Assembly: GCA_027023425.1 (NCBI GenBank) | Contig: JALVVL010000013.1 | Span: forward strand, 1-50,648 | Source: Anaerolineales bacterium | GTDB taxonomy: Bacteria; Chloroflexota; Anaerolineae; Anaerolineales; DRMV01 | Reading direction: 5' to 3' | Length of the DNA: 50,648 nt | Shown here: positions 8,339 through 15,435 of the stretch, one piece after another | Layout of the letters: every line of letters starts with the position of its first letter | Position numbering within the stretch: the stretch's first letter is position 1 | Position numbers and translations under genes: made by a program | The notes under the pieces: model-generated | Seen by the model: only the letters and a program-made list of their open reading frames with translations | What the model was told of the DNA's origin: nothing | Database searches by the model: none

Positions 8339-9442
8339 ATGATAACTGGCAAAGGAATGTTCATCTGGAAAATTCCCCGCTGCGAGGGTGGAGACCCCCA
8401 AAAGATAGCCAACGTAGCCGCCGCGGCGGGGTTATCGCACATAGTGGTGAAAATTGCCGACGGCACGAACAAATACAACTACGATTGGGCAAACCATCGC
8501 GACCTTGTGCCTCCACTGGTAGAAGCGTTGCAGGCCAAGGGGATCACCGCTTGGGGTTGGCACTACATCTACGGCCGCGACCCCGTGGGCGAGGCCAAAA
8601 TAGCGGCTCAACGCACTCAACAACTCGGTCTAACCGGCTACGTTATTGACGCAGAAATGGAATTTGACAGGTCGGGCATGGCCGATAAAGCCAAAACTTT
8701 CATGAACACCCTCCGCGCCAACATGCCAAGCGGTGTGCTCATTGGCCTCAGTTCGTTCCGTTACCCGAGTTACCACCCCGGCTTCCCGTGGGATGAATTC
8801 CTCAGCAAATGTGATTTCAACATGCCGCAGGTGTATTGGGTTACCGCGCACAACCCGGGGGCGCAATTGCAACGCTCGGTGCGAGAGTTTAGGGCGATGT
8901 ACCCCAATATGCCAATGCTTGCGGTGGGGTCAGCATACCGCTACGGCACATGGGAGCCCACGGTGCATGACATGAACGAATTTATGCAGACGGCCATGAA
9001 TTTGGGTGTGCTCGCGGTCAATTTCTGGGAATGGCATTGGACGCGCGACACGCTTCCTCCCCAAATTTGGCAAGCAATTGCAAACTTCCAATGGAATGTT
9101 AGCCCGCCGCCGCCCGACATTACCGAGACCTACATCAATGCCCTCAACAGCCACGACCCAGACCAAGTAGTGAGCCTCTACACCGACCGCGCGGTGCATG
9201 TGACGGCGGCGCGCACGATCACCGGCAAAGCCGCCATCCGCTCATGGTATGTTACGCTCTTCCAGCAACTGCTCCCCAATGCCTCATTTACGCTAACGGG
9301 CTACTCCGGGCGCGGCAATTCACGCCATTTCACATGGGAAGCAACCTCCTCGGCGGGCACCGTCCGCAACGGGAACGACGTTTTCGGCCTGCTGGACGGC
9401 AAAATCGCCTATCACTACACCTTTTTTACCATAGAAAGATAA
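8339..9442 (+). CDS. TIM-barrel glycosidase-like protein with C-terminal SnoaL/NTF2-like domain
   Basis: 367 residues. The N-terminal 250 look like an alpha/beta barrel of the GH25-like kind: strands such as HIVVKIADG and TAWGWHYIYG, then YVIDAEMEF with D104 and E106 at the place of the DxE catalytic pair of GH25 enzymes, and later VLAVNFWEWHW. After a PPPP linker (about 256-259) comes a 110-residue domain (ETYINALNSHDPDQVVSLY onwards) typical of SnoaL/NTF2-like folds. There is no signal peptide, so any wall-hydrolase role is doubtful. ATG 8339 is chosen because AGGAGG lies 5 bases upstream; an upstream in-frame ATG at 8294 has no such site. Activity and substrate are unknown. Confidence 0.85.
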   Translation: MITGKGMFIWKIPRCEGGDPQKIANVAAAAGLSHIVVKIADGTNKYNYDWANHRDLVPPLVEALQAKGITAWGWHYIYGRDPVGEAKIAAQRTQQLGLTGYVIDAEMEFDRSGMADKAKTFMNTLRANMPSGVLIGLSSFRYPSYHPGFPWDEFLSKCDFNMPQVYWVTAHNPGAQLQRSVREFRAMYPNMPMLAVGSAYRYGTWEPTVHDMNEFMQTAMNLGVLAVNFWEWHWTRDTLPPQIWQAIANFQWNVSPPPPDITETYINALNSHDPDQVVSLYTDRAVHVTAARTITGKAAIRSWYVTLFQQLLPNASFTLTGYSGRGNSRHFTWEATSSAGTVRNGNDVFGLLDGKIAYHYTFFTIER

Positions 9443-9490
9443 AAAACTCGCTTTCAAACCAGGTAGAAATTACGCGCTTCCTCTGCTCTG

Positions 9491-9582
9491 TGCCGCCGCG
9501 AGGCGGTCGTAGACTGCCGAAGCGGTCTCCCCCGCCGTGTGGGGAATGGCTTCGCCGCCTATGGCGGCTCGCCATGACATGA
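9491..9582. repeat. REP-like element of the GCTTCGCCGCC/CGCAATGAC family
   Basis: Imperfect inverted-repeat element ending in GGCGGCTCGCCATGACA. Closely related copies lie at 49700-49782 and 49886-49965. The unit is about 80-90 bp and lies outside genes. Confidence 0.7.
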
Positions 9583-9618
9583 AAATGAATGCTTCTACGA
9601 GCAACTGCGTAAGTCCTA

Positions 9619-9654
9619 CCGAAAAAGGCTACCCACAAGGGTAGCCTTTTTCGG
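9619..9654. terminator. Bidirectional intrinsic terminator
   Basis: A 16-bp perfect stem (9619-9634 with 9639-9654, ACAA loop) with an A5 run in the left arm and a T5 run in the right arm. It lies between convergent genes and can end transcription from both. Confidence 0.9.
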
Positions 9655-9675
9655 TTCAGCAAGCCAAGGGCGGTA

Positions 9676-10878
9676 TTATTTGCTTATCGCTATATCAACA
9701 TTAGCAGGGTTATCGGGTGCGGGCCCGACCATAACCATGTAGGTCTCGTTCTTGCCGGTTACACTGAACTGCCAGCCTCCGGAGCCGCCCATCTTGTTGG
9801 AAATCTTGTAACCGGCCTTGGGCAATGCCTCGGCAAAAAAGGAGATCACATCGTCAACTGTGGTGTTTTGCACCTCAAACACCTGTGTCTGCCCAGCCGC
9901 CAGTTTGAGTTTTGCGTTGGGCGGGAGCGGGAAAGGCGCTTTCACAGAAGTGGTAACACCCTTCGGTGGCTCGACTTTGAGGTTTGGGTCGTTGATATGC
10001 GTAACATCGTACTGATACACAATTTTCACGGTTTCTTCTTTGCCATCGTCGGTCTTTCCAACGCCGGTGAGAATGTACGAGCCCTTGACCAGCAAGCCAT
10101 CTTTGGCAATATAAACATCGCCAGTAGCCGAAGTGGCCTTGAGGTCATGCACATTCAGGTTTGGCACCAAAGTGGAGTAAAGCATGTTGAACTGGTCGGC
10201 TGAGAATGCTTGAACAACGTTCTCTTTGAGTGCAAAGTGCATAGTCTCAACACCGTTGACCTTAGCGGTCCCCACGTATTTCCAGTCCTCACTGGAACGC
10301 TTGAGTTCGGAAACGTCCTTGCCAAACAAATCACTGAAGAACATGTCCGATGAACTTGAGAAATGGGTTAGGGACGTTAGCTGGTCCTCGGTGCCAACAA
10401 CCCAATTTTTGCCATCCGAAATCCAAACCTTGTCGCCAACCCTGATGCCCTCAAACGAAGTGTTTTGGATGGGCATTTTGACCAAAGCGTGGTAGTCCAC
10501 CTGCCCCTTATTATTCCGGACTTCGGTATCGTTGATGTCAAAAATGACGAATTTTTGGTTTCGTTTGGGAAATTCCACCGTCAAAACATAGTGGATTTGG
10601 AAGGATTTGAGATCTTTGACCTTGTCGGGGGTTTTCACAGTAACCAGCGCAGAATGCGGCGCCTCAGTAGGAGACTGTTGGGCTTGGGTAGGTTCACTAC
10701 TTTGCTGGGACTGGGCATTGGCTGCGGAAGTTGCCGCTGCCGCCACGGTAGGCACGAGCGTTTGTGCCTCTTCTACAGCCTTTTTTGCGCCCGAGATCGC
10801 CGAAAATAGCCCACACCCCATCAAAGCAAGGGCTATCAGCGCAAGTGCGGCAAGCAACAAAAACTTCTTGGACTTCAT
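9676..10878 (-). CDS. LolA/LppX-like exported lipoprotein
   Basis: 400 residues with a lipoprotein signal peptide ending in LALMGC (Cys22), a Ser/Gln/Thr-rich linker to about residue 75, and a long beta-rich domain with lines such as GIRVGDKVWISDGKNWV and TGDVYIAKDGLLVKGSYIL. These resemble LolA/LppX/LprG-type lipid-carrier folds, so it may bind a lipid or sense envelope state; this is inference. The C-terminal 80 residues form a second small domain. The ATG at 10878 is preferred over one 15 bases upstream because AGGAGG lies 6 bases before it. The DnaA-box-like array lies upstream of it. Codon use is somewhat less GC-rich than in mutS or priA. Confidence 0.85.
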   Translation of the reverse strand: MKSKKFLLLAALALIALALMGCGLFSAISGAKKAVEEAQTLVPTVAAAATSAANAQSQQSSEPTQAQQSPTEAPHSALVTVKTPDKVKDLKSFQIHYVLTVEFPKRNQKFVIFDINDTEVRNNKGQVDYHALVKMPIQNTSFEGIRVGDKVWISDGKNWVVGTEDQLTSLTHFSSSSDMFFSDLFGKDVSELKRSSEDWKYVGTAKVNGVETMHFALKENVVQAFSADQFNMLYSTLVPNLNVHDLKATSATGDVYIAKDGLLVKGSYILTGVGKTDDGKEETVKIVYQYDVTHINDPNLKVEPPKGVTTSVKAPFPLPPNAKLKLAAGQTQVFEVQNTTVDDVISFFAEALPKAGYKISNKMGGSGGWQFSVTGKNETYMVMVGPAPDNPANVDIAISK

Positions 10879-10931
10879 CTTAACCTCCTGCACAACTCAA
10901 CTTTCTGTGAAAAGAGAAAAGCCTACATTTT

Positions 10932-10942
10932 ATGCTACCACA
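10932..10942 (-). promoter_or_regulatory. Extended -10 element for the LppX-like lipoprotein
   Basis: TGTGGTAGCAT on the minus strand fits the extended -10 consensus and lies about 54 bases before the start. No clear -35 box is visible. Assigned by pattern only. Confidence 0.35.
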
Positions 10943-11020
10943 AACTTGTGAAAGCGGCGCCTTAGGCCGCGGCTTTTAACAAAATTGACTGAAAAGTGAT
11001 TTCCCTGTGCTATCCCCAGC

Positions 11021-11165
11021 GTTTCCACAATTCCCCCTTAGTTATCCCGAACTCTCCACGGGTTTTTCACAGGGTTATCCACAAACCCAACGTTTTCCAC
11101 AGGAAAGGCCACTTTTTCCACAGGGAAGGCCAGAGTTTTCCACAGATTTCCGAGAGTTTTCCACA
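11021..11165 (+). other. Array of DnaA-box-like 9-mers
   Basis: Five boxes in the same direction: TTATCCACA at 11075-11083, and TTTTCCACA at 11093-11101, 11114-11122, 11136-11144 and 11157-11165. Start-to-start spacings are 18, 21, 22 and 21 bases, near two helical turns. Two weaker matches lie at 11021-11029 (GTTTCCACA) and 11063-11071 (TTTTTCACA). TTATCCACA is the classic DnaA box and TTTTCCACA a known variant. The array fills the gap between a lipoprotein gene and a small membrane-protein gene. It could be a replication-origin part, a DnaA-titration site or a regulatory array; dnaA and dnaN are not in the window. Confidence 0.75.
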
Positions 11166-11170
11166 GGTTT

Positions 11171-11548
11171 TTATAGTAGGCAAGCAATGATGTTGTAAAA
11201 CACCAACCAAATCCAAAGCAGGCCAATCACCAAGCCAATAAGGAACGCCAAAATACCAGCAGTGCGGATGAGAAGCAAGGTGCGTTTATGCCCCTCTGGG
11301 CGCTCGGCGGCGTCTTTCAACCATTCGGAGTATTTCCCGCCGAGGAAACGCTGAATCAGCGAGCCGCGCGTCCAATAATTTATCTCCTCCTCAGTCCATC
11401 CACGGGAACGATACACCTCCATCCGCGTATTGGCAAAGAAACGGAGGTAGCGATGTGGCTTAAAGGCGAGCCATCCCCCAAACGCTATCAAAAAAACAGC
11501 AAGCGCCGCCACAAGCAAAGCAAGCACAACCGTAAACCAATCGCACAT
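11171..11548 (-). CDS. Small membrane protein with two transmembrane segments
   Basis: 125 residues: a hydrophobic N-terminal segment (about 5-28), a soluble basic/acidic middle (PHRYLRFFANTRMEVYRSRG, then WTEEEINYWTRGSLI), and a second hydrophobic segment (about 92-123). Not recognised. The start lies 2 bases after the stop of the LOG-family gene, so the two probably share a transcript. Its 3' end abuts the DnaA-box-like array. Confidence 0.75.
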   Translation of the reverse strand: MCDWFTVVLALLVAALAVFLIAFGGWLAFKPHRYLRFFANTRMEVYRSRGWTEEEINYWTRGSLIQRFLGGKYSEWLKDAAERPEGHKRTLLLIRTAGILAFLIGLVIGLLWIWLVFYNIIACLL

Positions 11549-11550
11549 TG

Positions 11551-12108
11551 CTATGAACCGTTGCTTTCGCGGAACAAGCGCGAAAGTTCGGCCATTGCCG
11601 CCTGACCGTTCGGGAAAAAGCGAAGCAGTTTTTTGGCTTCCTCGTGCACGTACCGCCCTTGTGATTCAAACATGGCGCTGAAAGTGGCCTGCCATCCACT
11701 GCCCACAAGCAAAAGCGGAATTGGACGGATCGCGCGAATGGCCACCAAATTCCACACAATTGCTATTTCTGCCAAGGTGCCGAGGCCACCGGGCAAGGCA
11801 ACTGCGGCGTCAGCATTTTGCGCGAGTTTGTCTATGCGCTCAAGCAAAGTTTTGGTGCGCACTTCTTTTTGTACCCACGCGTTAGGGCCAAGTGGCCTAA
11901 AGGCTTCTATTTGCTCACAGGTGACACCAATCGTCCTGCCGCCACCCTCAAGGACGCCGCGTGACACCGCTTCCATAGTACCGGCATAACCGCCGGTAAG
12001 CACTGTATGCCCAGCCTGGCCGAGCAAAATGCCAAATCTGTAGGCCGCTTCGTAATCCGCATCACCTTGTTTGGGCAAGGCACTGCCGAACACTGCTATT
12101 ATCGCCAT
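11551..12108 (-). CDS. LOG-family (TIGR00725-like) nucleotide-binding protein
   Basis: 185 residues with a Rossmann-like fold. It carries AVFGSA near the N-terminus, GGYAGTMEAVSRGVLEGGG (about 39-57) and PGGLGTLAE (106-114), the PGGxGTxxE signature of the LOG/lysine-decarboxylase-like family. Family members include cytokinin riboside 5'-monophosphate phosphoribohydrolases and proteins of unknown role; it may cleave a nucleoside monophosphate. The ATG at 12108 is chosen over an upstream TTG because GGAGG is placed 5 bases before it. Confidence 0.88.
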   Translation of the reverse strand: MAIIAVFGSALPKQGDADYEAAYRFGILLGQAGHTVLTGGYAGTMEAVSRGVLEGGGRTIGVTCEQIEAFRPLGPNAWVQKEVRTKTLLERIDKLAQNADAAVALPGGLGTLAEIAIVWNLVAIRAIRPIPLLLVGSGWQATFSAMFESQGRYVHEEAKKLLRFFPNGQAAMAELSRLFRESNGS

Positions 12109-12144
12109 GAAAACCTCCAACGAATTTGTGCAAAGACGGCAAAT

Positions 12145-12155
12145 AGGTTATCATA
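12145..12155 (-). promoter_or_regulatory. Extended -10 element for the LOG-family gene
   Basis: TATGATAACCT on the minus strand fits TRTGnTATAAT and lies 37-47 bases before the start at 12108. It is one of five such boxes in the window. Confidence 0.45.
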
Positions 12156-12214
12156 AAATCGGGCAACTATCCAGCCACGAGGAAATAGGCCATTGAGAAT
12201 GCAAGAAGTTACGA

Positions 12215-12470
12215 GTGTGAGACGCCAGAGGTTAACGCCAAGGACGCCAAGAAAGTAACGCCAAGGGCGCCAAAGGCACGAAGGACGCCAAGGGTAACGC
12301 AAAGACGCAGAGGAAACAGAGGCACAGAGGAACGCAGAGGCGCAGAGGAAGCAAAGAACGCAAAGGAAAATTTCTGTGTTCTCTGTGGTTTTACCTCAAT
12401 CGGTGTAAATCTGTGTCAATCGGTGGATGAAAATCACAGATTAGCACAGATTTTTCTGCGGAATTTGTGG
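12215..12470. repeat. Mosaic extragenic repeat cluster B (+ orientation)
   Basis: Same modules and order as cluster A: ACGCCAAGG and CGCAGAGG units, TTCTGTGTTCTCTGTGG, AATCGGTGTAAATCTGTG with a CGGTGGATG tail, then CACAGATTAGCACAGATTTT. No gene is seen in it. Confidence 0.85.
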
Positions 12471-12547
12471 TTTTTCTTTGTCGTGCCCGAACAGTTACGC
12501 CATTTCGTGGAAAAAGACCGGCCATGCCACCTAAAAGGAGTTTGAAA

Positions 12548-13114
12548 ATGAGCAACCGTGTTGCATCTCTTAGCATGTTAGCCCTAATCGTAGCCATTCT
12601 CATCCTGAGCGCCTGCTCGCTGCCGCAAATTCAGATGTCGCTCCAGCCGACCGGAACACCGTCCCCAGCCATCAGCCCCACCCCAAGCCCAACCCCTACC
12701 CTGCTGCCGTGTGGCACGAACATCCAGTGCCTGATTGAGGCCGCGCGCGAGTGCAAACCCCAAACCGGCACGGTAACCATTTCGGTAGACCTTGGGGTGA
12801 AAGTGAAAATTACTTACCTGTTCACTATAAAAGGGAAAGTGGAAAACGATTGTGTGTTTGGGGTGCATGCGCAAAACATCTCGGTGGAATACAGCAAACA
12901 GTCCAAACAAACGAGTTCAAACAGCCTCAATTCCACCGGTATGGCGCAGCCCAAGACAGAGCAACAGCGCAAGCAGATTTTATCGCAAGTGAAGAACAGG
13001 TTGCCCAACGGCACCTGCAGGGGCTCAGGGGAACTGCTGGCAGAAATTCTAACCCGTTGGCAAGAGGGGCATTTCAGTTTGGATGACCTGAACGTGTTTG
13101 GATGCACAAAGTGA
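12548..13114 (+). CDS. Small exported lipoprotein
   Basis: 188 residues with a signal peptide and lipobox LILSAC (Cys23), a Pro/Thr/Ser-rich spacer (TPSPAISPTPSPTPT) and a globular part with four more Cys. No family is recognised. The ATG at 12548 is set by AAAAGGAG about 7 bases upstream; the longer open frame upstream only reads through repeat sequence. It stands alone between two repeat blocks. Confidence 0.8.
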   Translation: MSNRVASLSMLALIVAILILSACSLPQIQMSLQPTGTPSPAISPTPSPTPTLLPCGTNIQCLIEAARECKPQTGTVTISVDLGVKVKITYLFTIKGKVENDCVFGVHAQNISVEYSKQSKQTSSNSLNSTGMAQPKTEQQRKQILSQVKNRLPNGTCRGSGELLAEILTRWQEGHFSLDDLNVFGCTK

Positions 13115-13137
13115 TGCAATGATTTCGCGTGTAAGTT

Positions 13138-13345
13138 TTGGGGCAGCCAAGGATGAACGCAGAGGTGCAGAGGAAAACGCAAAGACGCAAAGGGGAAACC
13201 ACAGATTACGCAGATTAGCACAGATTTTTTTTCTGTGTTCTCTGTGTTTCTTTCCTCAATCGGTGTAAATCTGTGTCAATCGGTGGATGGTAACGCAGAG
13301 AGCGCAAAGAAAAAATTCTGTTTTCTCTGTGGTTTCCTCCCTCAA
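13138..13345. repeat. Mosaic extragenic repeat cluster C (+ orientation)
   Basis: Contains CGCAGAGG/CGCAAAGG units, CACAGATTACGCAGATTAGC, a TTTTTTCTGTG module, the CAATCGGTGTAAATCTGTG module with its CGGTGGATGG tail, and another CTGTGG module. No coding potential beyond spurious reading frames. Confidence 0.85.
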
Positions 13346-13389
13346 TTCTTCTCTCAGTTCTCAATTTATGCATCTTTGTGGATACACAT

Positions 13390-14373
13390 TCAAGAATCGG
13401 TGCCGAGATGGGTAAGCCAATTCCAAAAGGCGGCCTCATCCCATTCAGAAACCCGATGCAGGCCAGCAAGTTTGAGGGCATCGGCCACTTCGCTTTCCAC
13501 CACGGTGGTGACTAAAGCGGCGGCAAGGGCGCGCTCATCGTCTGCTGGGGCTAAAAACGCGGCTTTGCCCACCAGCGCCGCAGTTGTGGGCTCTTCTAAG
13601 CCTACAACTGGAATACCCCACGCCATCGCCAAGCGCATAGGCGACCCCCAAGGCTCGCCGGGGGCGGGGTGAAAGAGCGCGGCAGCGCGATGATACACCA
13701 GCGGCAACAGCGTAGCAGGCACGGCGGGGTAAGGGATAAGGGTTTCTTCCCAATCATCGGGCAGATTGGGAGGCAAACGGTCAACGCCGAGCAAAAGCAA
13801 GGGAAAGTTACCGCCGATACCGCGCGCCGCCCACCCAAACCATGCGTTGAGAGCGCGCACCAGCGGCTCGCCGCGTGGTGGCGCGTGGTAGAGCACATAC
13901 TCCGGCGGCAAAGGCTCAGGTAGTAGACTTTCGGAAAGCGGAATGGGAGGCGGTGGGGGGGCGTCCAACCCAGCGGGCGGGGAAACGGCGCGCGTTGCGC
14001 CGCCTGCGCCGAGCGAGACCTGCAGGCGAGAGTAAAAACCGCGCGGGCCTTCGCCCCATTCCGGGGCTGGGGTGTGCACGCGACGCAAATTGCCCAAAAG
14101 CGGCAAGCCGCCGGTGCCATAAAGCACGTCAGCACGCCACGAGCGCGCCATCATGGGCAGGGCGCGTTGCTCCCAATGCAATCGGGCAGCCGCCCTTGCC
14201 GCATACGGAACGGCGTGATGGGGCAAGTCGCTCAGCGACGCGGGCGGCTCTTCCGGACAGGCAATCAGCACCTCAGCCTGATCAGAAAGTGCCAAAACTG
14301 CCCCCCAAGAATGTATTGCCGCAGGCGAAGACGGAGCGCGGCAAAGCGCCCATCCGTCAATCAATATCCGCAT
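13390..14373 (-). CDS. Glycosyltransferase family 4-like protein
   Basis: 327 residues with a GT-B layout. The N-terminal half starts MRILIDGWALCR; the C-terminal half carries HPAPGEPWGSPMRLAMAWG (about residues 250-268) followed by IPVVGLEE, the E-x7-like donor-binding region of GT4 enzymes. It would move a sugar from a nucleotide donor to an envelope acceptor; acceptor and sugar are unknown. The ATG at 14373 matches the usual N-terminus of the family; the open frame upstream is repeat sequence. Its only Shine-Dalgarno-like stretch (GGTGGATGG) is the end of a repeat module. Confidence 0.85.
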   Translation of the reverse strand: MRILIDGWALCRAPSSPAAIHSWGAVLALSDQAEVLIACPEEPPASLSDLPHHAVPYAARAAARLHWEQRALPMMARSWRADVLYGTGGLPLLGNLRRVHTPAPEWGEGPRGFYSRLQVSLGAGGATRAVSPPAGLDAPPPPPIPLSESLLPEPLPPEYVLYHAPPRGEPLVRALNAWFGWAARGIGGNFPLLLLGVDRLPPNLPDDWEETLIPYPAVPATLLPLVYHRAAALFHPAPGEPWGSPMRLAMAWGIPVVGLEEPTTAALVGKAAFLAPADDERALAAALVTTVVESEVADALKLAGLHRVSEWDEAAFWNWLTHLGTDS

Positions 14374-14375
14374 GT

Positions 14376-14608
14376 AGTTACCATCCACCGGTTGACACAG
14401 ATTTACACTGGTTGAAAGAAAAAACCACAGAGGACACAGAAATTTACAGAGAACACAGAAAAATTCTTCTTGGCGTCCTTTGTGTCCTTGGCGCCCTTGG
14501 CGTCCTTTCGCAAATCCTAAATCGCTAATCTTCTCATCTGTGCTAATCTGTGTAATCTGTGGTTTTCCCTTTGCGTCTCTGTCTTCTCTGCGCCTCTGCG
14601 TTTTCATT
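14376..14608. repeat. Mosaic extragenic repeat cluster D (- orientation)
   Basis: Reverse-complement form of clusters A-C. From left: CCATCCACCGG with the TTGACACAGATTTACAC module, ACCACAGAGGACACAG, the CTTGGCGTCC units, CTGTGCTAATCTGTGTAATC and CTCTGCGCCTCTGCG. Confidence 0.85.
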
Positions 14609-15370
14609 TTACGAGCCGCTGATAAAGCCACCAAGGATACTACCGCCGACTCCAGCAATGCCCTTTTCTTCGCCCACTTCCGAATGAGCGGCATGGATAA
14701 TCCTATCGGCAAGGCGCGAAAGCGGCAGACTTTGCAAGTAGACCTTTCCCGGCCCGGTCAGCGTTGCCAAGAAAAGCCCTTCACCGCCAAAAAGCATGTT
14801 CTTAAAGCCCTTGATGCGGCGGATGCTGTAATCCACACTGGCAGAAAAACCCACAATGCAGCCGGTATCTACCATCAAGGTTTCACCAACCGCAAGTTTT
14901 TTCTCAATCACAGTGCCGCCCGCGTGGATGAAGGCCAGCCCATCGCCGACAAGTTTTTCCAAAATAAAGCCCTCGCCGCCGAAAAGCCCCGCCCCAAGCC
15001 GCTTGCTAAAGGTAATGGTGACATCTATGCCCTTGGCCGAGCAGAGGTAAGCGTCGCGCTGGCAGATAAACTCGCCGTTCTCGGCGCTCAAATCCAGCGG
15101 GATCACCTTGCCCGGGTAAGGGGCGGCGAAGGCCACGCTGGCAGGCTTGCTACCAGAGTTGTAAAAAATTGTGGTGAAAAACTTTTCTCCGGCCAGCGCC
15201 CGCTTCAGGCCCTTCAAAAAACCACCACCGGTGGTCGTTTCCATTTCAATTCCTTCTTCCATGAAGGTCATGGTACCGGTTTCGGCGCGTACACCTTCTC
15301 CCGGGTCAAGGATGATTTCCACCATTTGCAAATCGTTGCCATGAATACGATAATCTATTTTATCCGACAC
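14609..15370 (-). CDS. AIM24/TIGR00266-family protein
   Basis: 253 residues of an all-beta, glycine-rich double-stranded beta-helix-like family (AIM24, TIGR00266). Typical lines are MVEIILDPGEGVRAETGTM, ITFSKRLGAGLFGGEGFIL and FGGEGLFLATLTGPGKVYL. The cellular role in bacteria is not established. GTG at 15370 is preferred to an ATG 39 bases upstream: AAGGAGGA lies 6 bases before it and the resulting N-terminus (VSDKIDYRIHG) fits family members. It ends next to the kinase gene in the same direction, 65 bases apart. Confidence 0.9.
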   Translation of the reverse strand: MSDKIDYRIHGNDLQMVEIILDPGEGVRAETGTMTFMEEGIEMETTTGGGFLKGLKRALAGEKFFTTIFYNSGSKPASVAFAAPYPGKVIPLDLSAENGEFICQRDAYLCSAKGIDVTITFSKRLGAGLFGGEGFILEKLVGDGLAFIHAGGTVIEKKLAVGETLMVDTGCIVGFSASVDYSIRRIKGFKNMLFGGEGLFLATLTGPGKVYLQSLPLSRLADRIIHAAHSEVGEEKGIAGVGGSILGGFISGS

Positions 15371-15435
15371 AGCCGCTCCTCCTTCCGAAAGTAGGCGAAC
15401 TTCAAACATGCTCGGTCAACAGGTGTAATTTATCG

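Noticed and set aside
11021-11165. Firm call of oriC
   Set aside because: No dnaA/dnaN, no clear AT-rich unwinding region and no skew data in the window; kept only as a candidate.
14374-14712. N-terminal extension of the glycosyltransferase frame
   Set aside because: The extra 113 codons only translate the mosaic repeats and part of the AIM24 complement; the family N-terminus begins at 14373.
14480-15394. Plus-strand open frame of about 300 codons
   Set aside because: Mostly the complement of the AIM24 gene plus repeat sequence; no start signal.
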